Source: Clostridia bacterium
GTDB taxonomy: Bacteria; Bacillota; Clostridia; Lutisporales; Lutisporaceae
Assembly (NCBI GenBank): GCA_035628995.1
Contig: DASPIR010000030.1
Span: forward strand, 62,001-126,000
DNA: 64,000 nt
Reading direction: 5' to 3'
Below are positions 36,201-45,300 of this stretch, in pieces. The position numbers were made by a program, and so were the translations under genes. The first letter of the stretch is position 1; every line of letters begins with the position of its first letter. A model generated the notes under the pieces. It had not been told where the DNA came from and ran no database searches. It worked only from the letters and a program-made list of their open reading frames with translations.

Positions 36201-39200
36201 CCGCCCCTTTAAGGGAAAACAGTGATAGGTATTTGCTTTTTATTGGTGATAACAATAGTAAAATATATAGTGGCGCATGGGGAACACATTACCCCTTCGG
36301 AGGGCTTGCAAAAGCAGAACAGGACTATATAAAGGCAAACAATGTAAAACCCTATATTGTGACCCCGGAGGCAACATTAGATACTGCTGTTGGTCAAGAA
36401 AAAGCAAAAGAAGTATATTTAGGGAATTTATCATATTTCAAGTCCCTAGACGGTGCATTAATGGCTATAATTGATTACCCTGCAATAGTAAACATAGGTG
36501 GAGAGGTAAAAGATATATATGGGGAATACATACTTCTTACAAATGGCACGTTGAAATATAGAGTAGATGGGGCTAACTTTAATACCGTTGTAACAGGAGT
36601 TTCTAAGGTAATTCAAGAAAAGGACGGAAACGGGGATATATTAAATAACGGCATTATATGGGCAGTAACTTCAGATGGCATATTGAGACAGTTTGTATAT
36701 GGTACTCAAGGCTTTATATGTAATTACACGGATGTAATAGATGTCTTTAATGGGAATGGATTACCATACGGAGAAGGTTCTTACCTGATCAGCTGTACAA
36801 GTGGTACTTATTTCGTATTCAAAGGTGGTGGAACTGTAAAAACCTTCTATAATGCACCTTTGGCGGGTTATGCATATATGGATGCACGAGAGTGGGAAGA
36901 TGGCGATTTTGAGGATTATGCAAGCATATTGATATACAAGAATGGGAATGTTCAGGTTGGCGTAGTATGGAAGGACAGCCGTTGGAATAGTACACTGCAA
37001 ACATATGTGTACTATATGAGAGATATAAACATAAAACCATTATACGGAGGTATATATAACTCAACCACAGAGACATTCTCTTTTTATGGTTTCGGCTCGG
37101 TTAAACCCATTAAAGGAATGAATTGTATTGTAGGCAATTCAATTTATCAATTTAATAGTTTATTATATGAGCATATTAAATCTAAGGATTATTATTTTCA
37201 GGATATGACTAACCCGGCGTATATAGCTACAAATGTAGTTTCTGAAAAGGATGGGATTAGAACATACTCGGATGGGAAATTGGGGATACCATGCACATGG
37301 AATCAAAAATATTTTGGATATAAGGGTGCTGCTTACTACAGAACTGTAACAACATATATAGATGTTCCCGCTTTAAGGAATAAAACAATTAAAGAGGTTG
37401 TTACTGGTATTGGTACGACGGCCATATTGACAACAGATGGGGAGCTATATAAATGGGTTGATACGACTATTTATACTGTTCCGACTACGCCTATAATTAA
37501 TTTAACTCTCGCAAGTAGTAGTGTCTCTGATGCATATAGCTTTAGATATAATAAAAGCTCTTCCAGTACGCAATCTTTTGTGACGAAAAGCTACTACATT
37601 GATAAAGGCAATTTGAAAGATATGACTACAGGCAGTGTAATATATGAGAATATCATAGATTCTGCTTTTGATAAAAGTGCTAATAGATTCTGTTTTGTAA
37701 CTAAAGACGGCAAGCTTTACGGTGAAGGCTATTTTGGGAAAACAGGTTATAGGGGATGGTATCCTCTAGGAGAAACACTTCATGAGCTAATTAAGACCAG
37801 GATAGTTATAAACGACACAACAAAGCAGTATATTACACTGAGAGATATTCAAACAAACGTAAGGGATACAAAGTATTTCTCTCAAGGACAATACCAGCAG
37901 GCAGTAAACGACATAACAAGCATTTACCTGAATGATTCAAGTTATCTGACCAATTATATAGTTGTCAACGATACAGTAGATTACAAGGTAATATATAACG
38001 ATTATGAGAATGATCGGAAATATACCGAAAGCTGGGCATACAACCATGAGCCAAACTACTTCGAGAACAGCATGGGACTTGCCTCGTTTCATGGGCAGAC
38101 ATTGACAACGCCAATAACTAAGTTTACGAAGAAAGGCCGGTATACAATAAATGTTAAGGCAAGGGACAACCCCAAGAGTGATAATAGGTTTGACAATTAT
38201 AGATTGTGGAGCACCGGAAACCAGAATGTAACACTATATGTCCATGAAAAGCCGGTTGCATTGTTCCGTGTTAATGTCACTCCAAATGGCAACGGAACCT
38301 TTACTGTTGTGGCTGCAGATGTTGGCAGTTATGACCGCGACCATACTTCGAGAGCCGATAAGGGGATAGCAGCTAGTGAGTGGCGTTGGAAGGAAAAGGC
38401 TGAGCTTAGCTGGCACAGTGAGAGAATTAATAAGGCTGATTGTTTGGCTGATAGAACTTACACCATACAATTACGGGTTCGGGATCTGGAGGGTACATGG
38501 TCGGATTACATGACAGTAGAACTGGATGCAGCTAATTCTCCAATAGCCTTGTTTACAGTGGACAATAACCCATTAAGCATAAATGATCTCTTGCGAGTAA
38601 AAGATCAGTCCTTCCCACAAAGTTTATCTACACTGACAAGATGGAACTGGGTAGTCAAAAAATTCAATGAGGATGATACGCTGCCGATCACGCCTATAAT
38701 TGATGGGCAGTACGGAACAAGCAATAACGGAGGCGGCTCACTTACCGGCTACGATAGTAATGTGAAGACTGATTATAATGATACAGGCCCGGGTAAATAT
38801 AGAATTTATCTGCGTGTAAGAGACAGCAATGGCTTATGGTCAGACGGAGGCGCAGACAGCTCATACAATCTGAATAATTTCTACACCCGGGATATTGTGG
38901 TACAGGAGAGTTTTAAGCTATTGAGTTTTAGAGTTATGAAAGTGAAAGACCTGCATTTGGAAAGCTATTACTATAACTCAGCCACAGGACAGTATGATGA
39001 CAAGCCCATAAATGTAAATGGTATGGCGGTTGATTATCGAAACTTTGGTGTTATAGTAGACGGTCTCACAAAAGGATATCTATTTGAATATGAACTCGAT
39101 GCCATAAACTTCAATGACGATACCGATACGATAGTAATAAGACCACATTTCTATACCTGCGATGCCTTATTGAGAGATACAGAGGAATGTGACTTGTACT

Positions 39201-39589
39201 GGGAGAACAGTTCTCATGAGGTACTGAAGGCAGGAGAAGGAGGCCATGCAAGCTGGGAAGTCATAACTCTGGGCAGGAATGATAGGACGATAACGGGGGC
39301 AAACACTGCAACTTGGAGAGGCTCATACCTGATTCCCGGAACAGCGTGGGCGGTCCCCCTGGGGACATCCTCAACCAATGCCAAAGCAAGCAGGATAAAC
39401 CGTGACATAATAGTGAATTTTGAGATAAAAGGCTATAAAAATGGACTAATGAGATATGATTATAATCTACAGCAGTGGCCTTTGGAGAGGACAGTAGAGA
39501 AGCGGCCCTATAAGATCGGTGATGTAATAAGATATAGTCATATAAAAAGCAATCTGGATGACAGCAATGTTATAATAAACCGTCCATAA
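33293..39589 (+). CDS. Giant secreted PKD-domain protein (2098 residues)
   Basis: Start is TTG 8 nt after AGGTGG; signal peptide ends near VFAAAP (about 23). PKD-type domains are visible near 404-495 (SYDPDGIITQFVWDYPD), 498-590, 1653-1745 and 1748-1860 (with ...W.V... and YRIYLRVRDSNGLWS). The middle third (about 760-1500) has no recognised domain, many Tyr and Asn residues, vWA-like strands (VDVLIATDYTG and YLLFIGDN) and possible propeller-like repeats (DGIxxxYSDGKL). No SLH or sortase motif. Probably extracellular, partner of the SLH protein upstream. Converges with a membrane pseudokinase carrying a PKD domain. Confidence 0.8.
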   Translation: MRSKQNISIIIAIAIVTSIFPLNVFAAAPYGGIYGQGTFESPVDYIKVYNGELRRSYRISEPEAKFSILDSDGKILITSTNTEQTLNLYLGDKVTFKNLSTLGSGTAFDKYDFQISHKGSVTQLTGIGTIESSVGFTFDDVGEYNIYFNIMDNTPMDKTDYWGNWSYNGSHRATGQNPGPTSSSSDDFYGYWYFVEIKVVVSPHSLTETHYDIDTGQELNKTVYRDITDPTYTTYSKAPSALPGYTYIGSKEGYSWDEADSCIISNASVTSRTARYGYVNNSYNNGSNNAFHWYYYRKLPGLFANFAIKYGGSDFTNKELVAVNLPVTANLVDLSVGENITSWTWEYKTPEMPAFQQFSTMQNPTMALAEEKTYTFKLTVKNTIEQKSMTHYVTVKKGNPPPENQSPEVEILGPKQALAGENVRLDGSNSYDPDGIITQFVWDYPDANFVNSNKDGDRLTVWYRYTGNNSRHEHVALTGTDDKGATGEDSHSIEILPPVPTAALTIDGIFKENRKVTLDASASHSPSRYPITNYLWSITNSANMKSIAALNGNPINKVIYKVAGTYNNTVTTPNTTGLTDNESKSITIVPDQNPNVNFAVTTRLLREPTDSNQALITISNLTASPDGDTIKKTVAFYSYDTDNDGNFDEEVWKYSTNGTAWNNVGLPYSKIKSGFDIYNVAGGNPMTFTLKTNQVGKLKVEVMAMEDIPAAETIPELITPSDYRRSDTFTTKPDTQKIIDVINTAPTVTFEVKKKKEVDVLIATDYTGQKLADLQSALNVQKANLLAKNIDVKYTIVNTTSAVAHVNDAMYYYRRYGRYNFQADRDSWSSSGNGNSDDDEHYQDLLLWEERTALESEAAYLPPRNPTNLNWWKSGTIHEEEPDDDTPDWERWYYNVYMQVNNDGYKNYDVLDFTLRRYNGLQSDDGSTYGYEYDDIEEESVSVDRSFIRAEKISDVTVNVNSVNFASVTSAPLRENSDRYLLFIGDNNSKIYSGAWGTHYPFGGLAKAEQDYIKANNVKPYIVTPEATLDTAVGQEKAKEVYLGNLSYFKSLDGALMAIIDYPAIVNIGGEVKDIYGEYILLTNGTLKYRVDGANFNTVVTGVSKVIQEKDGNGDILNNGIIWAVTSDGILRQFVYGTQGFICNYTDVIDVFNGNGLPYGEGSYLISCTSGTYFVFKGGGTVKTFYNAPLAGYAYMDAREWEDGDFEDYASILIYKNGNVQVGVVWKDSRWNSTLQTYVYYMRDINIKPLYGGIYNSTTETFSFYGFGSVKPIKGMNCIVGNSIYQFNSLLYEHIKSKDYYFQDMTNPAYIATNVVSEKDGIRTYSDGKLGIPCTWNQKYFGYKGAAYYRTVTTYIDVPALRNKTIKEVVTGIGTTAILTTDGELYKWVDTTIYTVPTTPIINLTLASSSVSDAYSFRYNKSSSSTQSFVTKSYYIDKGNLKDMTTGSVIYENIIDSAFDKSANRFCFVTKDGKLYGEGYFGKTGYRGWYPLGETLHELIKTRIVINDTTKQYITLRDIQTNVRDTKYFSQGQYQQAVNDITSIYLNDSSYLTNYIVVNDTVDYKVIYNDYENDRKYTESWAYNHEPNYFENSMGLASFHGQTLTTPITKFTKKGRYTINVKARDNPKSDNRFDNYRLWSTGNQNVTLYVHEKPVALFRVNVTPNGNGTFTVVAADVGSYDRDHTSRADKGIAASEWRWKEKAELSWHSERINKADCLADRTYTIQLRVRDLEGTWSDYMTVELDAANSPIALFTVDNNPLSINDLLRVKDQSFPQSLSTLTRWNWVVKKFNEDDTLPITPIIDGQYGTSNNGGGSLTGYDSNVKTDYNDTGPGKYRIYLRVRDSNGLWSDGGADSSYNLNNFYTRDIVVQESFKLLSFRVMKVKDLHLESYYYNSATGQYDDKPINVNGMAVDYRNFGVIVDGLTKGYLFEYELDAINFNDDTDTIVIRPHFYTCDALLRDTEECDLYWENSSHEVLKAGEGGHASWEVITLGRNDRTITGANTATWRGSYLIPGTAWAVPLGTSSTNAKASRINRDIIVNFEIKGYKNGLMRYDYNLQQWPLERTVEKRPYKIGDVIRYSHIKSNLDDSNVIINRP

Positions 39590-39597
39590 AGGCAGAA

Positions 39598-39629
39598 AAA
39601 AACTTCGGAGTGCATGCTCCGAAGTTTTT
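39598..39629. terminator. Bidirectional terminator between convergent PKD genes
   Basis: AAAAACTTCGGAG/CTCCGAAGTTTTT, 13 bp, loop TGCATG; A and T tails serve both strands. Its end overlaps the stop codon of the minus-strand gene. Confidence 0.95.
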
Positions 39630-40812
39630 ACTTATTATTCTCAGAATCCGTTCCTGTACTAGGCAAAATAGGTTTTAGCAATACGTTTATGATAGTTTTA
39701 TATGGCTCGCTTGTTGCATCCCGAGCATCTGCAACCACAAGGCTAACTTCATATTTGCCAACTGCTGAAAATTTATAAGCTATATTCTGATTAGAAGAAT
39801 CAAATACTGTTTTGGAATCCTTCGTAATCATCCATGAATAAGATTTTACACTGTCATTGGCATCCGGATCGGAGGTTTGACTTATAAAAAACACTGTATC
39901 TCCTTCAAAAACCTGATCCTTATTAGCTGTAAACTGAGCTGCAGGTTTTGTGTTCTGCACCGCAATTCTGTTCTTATTTAAAGTGTATATATCCAAATCC
40001 TTTACATAATTCCATATGCCCCCTGTCAGCAGCAGTATTAGGACTATTGCTGCAAGTCTGCGCACCGGCGTGAGCCTACGCTTGATTTTTGCTTTCTGGA
40101 GGTTCTTTCTCATCTGCATGTCTACGGATCCATTGCCTATGAATACTGAGTACAAAAGCAAAGATTTAAAATCACTATATACTTTTGCTATTGATTCGTA
40201 TTTACCTTCCAGGCAGCTTTGCACTATGGAAAATAGCGCTGGTGGGGTATTGTCCTTTATATAATTCAAATCAGTAGCCAATGTGTTTGAGAAAACAGCG
40301 CCTATGATTTCCCCTACCCTTTTAGACACATCACTTCTGGATGCAGACATTTTTTCGGCTGTAAGCTTGAGGTTGCAATTGAAGCAGATGTTCCGTTTAT
40401 TGACTACTGTAATATTATCTGTATCACAAAGTGAAAAAACAATAAAAGGGCTGAGTTTTTCCATTTCAATGAGTTGGGTGAGCAAGCTTTCGGTCAGGTA
40501 CATCTTTTCCGTAAGCCTGAGGTTGTTGTTGGACAGATAGGTTTCCAAGGCGGGCCCTGAACAGATATTGCATACCACATAGAAGCAGAAATTTTCATAG
40601 AAGGTTTCAATGATATTCCTGATATAGCGGCACTTCTCCTTAGAAAAGCTGTCTTTCATGCCGTATATAGTATCAGTATCCTTGAACTCGTTGATTATAA
40701 ACTGCTTTCCATCATCGGCACCTGATTTTTTAGCTGTGTATACTGCTTGCAGTTCATTTGTAAATAAGGTATCGATTATTTCATACTTTTCTGCAACAAC
40801 AAGATTGTCCAT
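39628..40812 (-). CDS. Membrane-anchored degenerate protein kinase with extracellular PKD domain
   Basis: 394 residues. The N-terminal 230 residues follow the protein kinase pattern (YEIIDTLFTNELQAVYTAKK, then FIINEF where the catalytic Lys strand would be), but the Gly-rich loop lacks its glycines and no HRD or DFG motif is visible, so it is probably catalytically inactive. A basic stretch precedes one membrane helix (about 262-280); the C-terminal 110 residues outside form a PKD domain (AAQFTANKDQVFEGD...SYSWMITKD). AGGTGGTTAT precedes the ATG. Topology suggests a sensor or scaffold linked to the cell surface (inference). Confidence 0.7.
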   Translation of the reverse strand: MDNLVVAEKYEIIDTLFTNELQAVYTAKKSGADDGKQFIINEFKDTDTIYGMKDSFSKEKCRYIRNIIETFYENFCFYVVCNICSGPALETYLSNNNLRLTEKMYLTESLLTQLIEMEKLSPFIVFSLCDTDNITVVNKRNICFNCNLKLTAEKMSASRSDVSKRVGEIIGAVFSNTLATDLNYIKDNTPPALFSIVQSCLEGKYESIAKVYSDFKSLLLYSVFIGNGSVDMQMRKNLQKAKIKRRLTPVRRLAAIVLILLLTGGIWNYVKDLDIYTLNKNRIAVQNTKPAAQFTANKDQVFEGDTVFFISQTSDPDANDSVKSYSWMITKDSKTVFDSSNQNIAYKFSAVGKYEVSLVVADARDATSEPYKTIINVLLKPILPSTGTDSENNK

Positions 40813-40893
40813 ATAACCACCTCAACCTACAATATTCTACATAAAACAATATTTTCCTTTCAATAATTACAAATTTTTGAAAAATATTTAATG

Positions 40894-41015
40894 GGTCCAG
40901 GGTTCGAGGTGCGAGGTGCAGGGTTGCGAGTAACGTATTGCGGGTTTCAATGCAAGGTCCACTATAGGGGTGCCTATTGGGCGTACTCAGGTAGGGGCGA
41001 ACAGTGTTCGCCTGC
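40894..41015. repeat. Partial heptamer repeat with two hairpins
   Basis: Left units GGTTCGA-GGTGCGA-GGTGCAG-GGTTGCG, then a degraded segment, a TAGGGGTGCCTATTGGGCGT hairpin (about 40963-40982) and GGGCGAACAGTGTTCGCCT (40995-41013). No right array is visible. It separates the pseudokinase gene from the toxin-antitoxin pair. Confidence 0.75.
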
Positions 41016-41056
41016 TCTCAGATAAAATAATTGAAAGCCGAGAATTAGTGTAGTAA

Positions 41057-41084
41057 TATAATACTATAATAAGTATATAATACT
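41057..41084. promoter_or_regulatory. Probable operator/promoter of the toxin-antitoxin pair
   Basis: TATAATACT occurs twice 19 bp apart (41057-41065 and 41076-41084), and ATACT-N6-AGTAT forms a dyad between them. Phd/YefM antitoxins autorepress at such sites, and TATAAT could be the -10 element. Confidence 0.5.
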
Positions 41085-41104
41085 GCTATATTGGAGGTGG
41101 AATT

Positions 41105-41389
41105 ATGAAGATTAAACCGTCTGCAGCAATTAGAAATAACTATAATGAAATATCAACTCTCTGTAAAGAATCAGGAGAGCCGGTTTACTTAACCAAGAAT
41201 GGTGAGGGCGACTTAGTTGTGATGGATATTAACGCTTTTATACGTCGTGAGAATATGCTGCGCCTTAGGGAAACTCTGGTTGCAGTCGAAGAGGATAGAT
41301 TAGCTGGTAAGAAAGGTTTATCTGTTGATGCTTTGAATGAGAAAATGAAAAAGGCCATTGGGGAGGTTGCCAATGAACAGCAGAAATAA
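41105..41389 (+). CDS. Phd/YefM-type antitoxin
   Basis: 94 residues; TTGGAGGTGG precedes the ATG. The N-terminal half (IRNNYNEISTLCKESGEPVYLTKNGEGDLVVMD) has the Phd/YefM DNA-binding fold, and the C-terminal half is charged and probably disordered until it binds toxin. Its gene overlaps the toxin gene by 17 bp. It should neutralise the RelE-type toxin and repress the operon. The C-terminal tail (EVANEQQK) is longer than the minimal family domain but ordinary. Confidence 0.9.
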   Translation: MKIKPSAAIRNNYNEISTLCKESGEPVYLTKNGEGDLVVMDINAFIRRENMLRLRETLVAVEEDRLAGKKGLSVDALNEKMKKAIGEVANEQQK

Positions 41390-41690
41390 ATTCTATTCGG
41401 TTGTTATTTCTGATAGAGCGGCGGATATGCTCGTTCAGCATATCCGCTTCACGGCGCAGTTGAGCCTGGAAGCCGCAGATAGACTTCGTGTAGAAATAAT
41501 TGAAGCAGCTAAATCATTAGAGTATTTTCCTGAACGGAATCCATGGCTTTCAGATCCAATACTTCCTGCCAACAAGTATCGCAAAATGATAATTAATAAG
41601 CGCTTTTTACTTATTTATCAATTAAAAGATGATATGGTATTTGTTGAGTATGTTTTAGATTGCCGACAGGATTATAAATGGTTGATATGA
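41373..41690 (+). CDS. RelE/ParE-superfamily toxin
   Basis: 105 residues starting MNSRNKFYSVVISDRAADML, with the family pattern of N-terminal helix pair, FPERNPW and YRKMIINKRFLLIYQL strands near 65-85. GGGGAGG 6 nt upstream favours the ATG at 41373 over a TTG at 41358. RelE-type toxins cleave mRNA at the ribosome, while ParE-type poison gyrase; sequence alone does not decide which. A terminator follows 15 bp after the stop. Confidence 0.88.
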   Translation: MNSRNKFYSVVISDRAADMLVQHIRFTAQLSLEAADRLRVEIIEAAKSLEYFPERNPWLSDPILPANKYRKMIINKRFLLIYQLKDDMVFVEYVLDCRQDYKWLI

Positions 41691-41705
41691 TTTTACCTTG
41701 TCGAA

Positions 41706-41745
41706 AATAGGGGCTTTAGCAATTAATTGCTGAAGCCCCTATTTT
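41706..41745 (+). terminator. Intrinsic terminator of the toxin-antitoxin operon
   Basis: AATAGGGGCTTTAGCAAT pairs with ATTGCTGAAGCCCCTATT (18 bp with one G-T pair and a minimal loop), ending in T residues. Confidence 0.9.
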
Positions 41746-41885
41746 GAGCAAAAAAAAGCGCACCCGTTAAGGTGCAATATGAGTGGGGTTAACGATTGTG
41801 TGTGTGTCTCCATAAGCTATGAGTTATTCAGGGGTTAAATACAATCATAATTATAATGCATAAAGAATGAATATGCAATAGATTT

Positions 41886-41916
41886 TGTGAAAAAAATGTG
41901 AAAAATTTGTGAAAAA
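41886..41916. promoter_or_regulatory. Three TGTGA/A-tract repeats phased at 11 bp
   Basis: TGTGAAAAA begins at 41886, 41897 and 41908, exactly 11 bp apart. A-tracts in helical phase bend DNA; alternatively a protein may bind each TGTGA on one face. It lies about 450 bp upstream of the next gene. Confidence 0.55.
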
Positions 41917-42235
41917 GTTATAGTATATTAGATGACCGTTTAATTAAACTGTAATAAAACCTTTTGTTTATGCATATTCCGGCGATTGGGAGAATTAAGC
42001 GAAAATGCTCATTTACAAATATATTAGAAGCATTACAATAATTGTGTATGCATAAATATGCAATAAAAGAGGTATTCGAATTATTTTTATACATAATTCT
42101 TTGCATCTAATATTTGTAATATTTTGTAATGTTAAGGTTAGGTTACAATTCCTGAAAATAAGCTGGAAATTATGGTATAATTTAAGTGATTTTTATACTT
42201 TAGCCGTAGATGAAAAATGTCGATAAATATATATA

Positions 42236-42341
<106 letters not shown>

Positions 42342-42362
42342 AACTAACAGGAGGAATTGTTT

Positions 42363-45300
42363 GTGAAAAGATTTATGCTGACCTCAAGAAAGTTTTTGTC
42401 GTTTTTATTGACGTTTATAATAGTATTCTCGTTATTCCAGGATGTAATGGTGGTACAAGCTGCTCCTGCCATCAGCGATATACGATTTGAGAGAGTAATT
42501 GATCCTGCCAATGGAACTACAGAAACATTGTACATATACGGAAGTGACCTTAATGAGCCAATCGTAAGAGTAGGTACATCTGGGAGTATTCCCGTGCAAA
42601 TAAATGAATCTGAATCTAACTCGTCCTGTATTGTAATTGACGATCCAGACTCACTTTCAGAGGTTAAAAACAGGTCAAACATAATAAATGTGACTGTGGA
42701 TGACGGAGGAACACCGACACAACTGAGTGGAAATATAGACCTCGAGGTAATACCCACCATTGAAGGCGTTTCCAAAGGGAAGGTATATGTAAACGATCCC
42801 CTCACCATATCCGGAAGCCAGTTCGAAAACTTGAGCAATACTACTGACACTTTGCTGGTTGCAGGGACGAAATATACCATAGGGTCCGAGTGTATTGTCA
42901 GGAGCGAAAGCAGCATTGAGATACCTCAGGTAAAATCCCCTAACGAAAATTTACTTTCTGATGTGAGGATTGAGAGAGTCACACCCGGAAGTCAGATATT
43001 TATCATATATAAAGACAGCATACGTGTTGTAAACAGACTAGCTGGCATCGAAGTCGGAAGGGTTGATCCAAACGCAGGTCCAAGAACAGATAAAAACATA
43101 ATAAGTATATATGGCACAAGTACTGATTTAAGTCAATTTACGGATGATATAAGAATCTTCATAGATAGGGTTGATGAGAGCGGGGGCTATGAAGGAAAAA
43201 ATATGGGTTTAATATTAAATGCCTCAAGACAAACAATAGGGGTCAAATTTGAGCTTCCCATAAGGACTCAAGCAGGTACTGCGGATTTGATCCTGTGCTC
43301 CAAAAACCTGTCCAGTGAGTTGACAATACCTGCAGCCTTTCTATATCTGGATATAGGAAACTCTCTATCCATAGATAATGAGGGTATCAACCCTAAATTT
43401 AAGAAGGAAACAGAGCAGAAGATAATACAGATAAAAGGCCGAAACATTGGCTTCTTCAATGGCACGGGCTATGACAAGATAACCAATGTGTCGCCAACTG
43501 CAATTTCACCAGCGGATATTGATCTACCTCTAAACACTATCATTGGTTATAGCACGTATGGAAGCTTCAATAATCATTCTTACTACAAGCTCAGATATAT
43601 CGGCAGATATGACAACTCAAAGGATGTAACAATTATAAGGCAGTTCAGGGTCACCATAGATGGAGACGCTACAGTTACTGATTCAGTATATACGAACTAC
43701 AGCCTCAGTAAGGATATTATCTATGTGAAGCCTGCTGACGTAAACCTATATCTTAATGAGCCCAAGATAGTTGACGTTACTATAGAGACAATTACCACAG
43801 TCGTAGATGATTCAGACCCAAGCGGAGAGGCATTATATACAAGGTCGGAAAAATATGCTGTCAAGAACGGGTTTACTTACTTACCCAATGAAATATCACC
43901 GGAAATAGAGGCAATAACACCGGATTTTGGTCCCACAAACAACAAAGAAGGGATATATATGACTATAACGGGATCCAATTTCGAGGTAGTCGATAAAGCT
44001 ATGCTGCCTCCCGAAAAGGATGCTGTGCCTGAGGTAAGGGTGGGGAATACCAAATGCTCCAATGTAAAGGTGTATGACGAAGATAACAATTTGGTAGATG
44101 GTAGAATCCTAACCCTTGGAACCAAGATAAAATGCATCCTTCCAGCCGGAACGACTGGAGACGGAGCAGTAGATGTGGTAGTGGTAAACCCCAGTGGAGG
44201 CGAGAGAATAAAGCCCACTGCCTTTAACTTTAAAATACCCAACAGATTGGAAGCCAAAATGCCTGTTATAACCCAGCTGAGAGAGCCCTATGCAGATATA
44301 AGAGGGGGTATCGTAAGCGGAGAGACAGTAATAATAACGGGTAACAACTTCGATACTTCATCAAACCAGAACCATAGGGTATTGATAACAATTGATGGTG
44401 AAGAAGCCACAATACTTGGCAGGGTATCCTCCGATGGAAGGACAGTGACAATCATTCCCCCGCCAGGCACTGTACCTGGAGAGACAATGCTTCAGCTTAT
44501 AAACGAAGACGGCACCATGGTAAGCGCTGAATTTGTGTATAAGCTTATTACATCAAACCCTAAGATAACAAGCATAGTACCTATAAAAGGCGGCAAAGGC
44601 ACCAAGCTTATAATAAAAGGTGAGGACTTCATACTGCCTGATAATAGTGTAGTCAACAACGACCCTAAGAAGAAAGGATCAGTAGTACTTTTGGGAGGCA
44701 TGGAGCTTAACGCATACAAGTATGACGATCAAGGTGATATTATCAATGCCAATCCCGATGGTACCCCAACCAATGATATATATTATGATGACTGGTATGA
44801 TCCAGACGGAGATGATGATACTGATAATTCATATGGACTAAATGGACATATGGTAGATGTTCAGGATTTAACCACCATATATGTGGATATACCGGACAGA
44901 TTCTACAGTTATGCCGGATCAACGAGTAAAGCTCCTTATATGAAATGGACGCAGATACCTCTTGGTTCCCTTAAAGTGGAGGTTTTGAATCCTGATGGAG
45001 CTAAGTCCAAGGAAGATGTAAGGTTTAACTACATGAATCCATCTACCAGTCCAACCATCTACAGCGTCAGCCCAAACAACGGTTCTGTGGATGGAGGAAC
45101 GGTAGTGACGATAATAGGCTCGGATTTCAGAGAGGATGATTTGGAGGTATATTTTGGCTCGGAACTGTCGGCAGATGTGCAATTTATTAATTCAGGCATG
45201 TTGAGGGCACTGGTGCCGAAGTATCCGTACACGCTTCCTACCGGTGATGATGAGCTTATGGTGCCGGTTATGGTTGTGAACTATGACGGTGGTACTGCAG

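Noticed and set aside
41746-41850. Possible riboswitch before the IPT gene (GCACC hairpin and GGGGTTAA repeats)
   Set aside because: No match to the cyclic-di-GMP, cyclic-di-AMP or T-box consensus that I know; too far from the gene and not followed by an expression platform.
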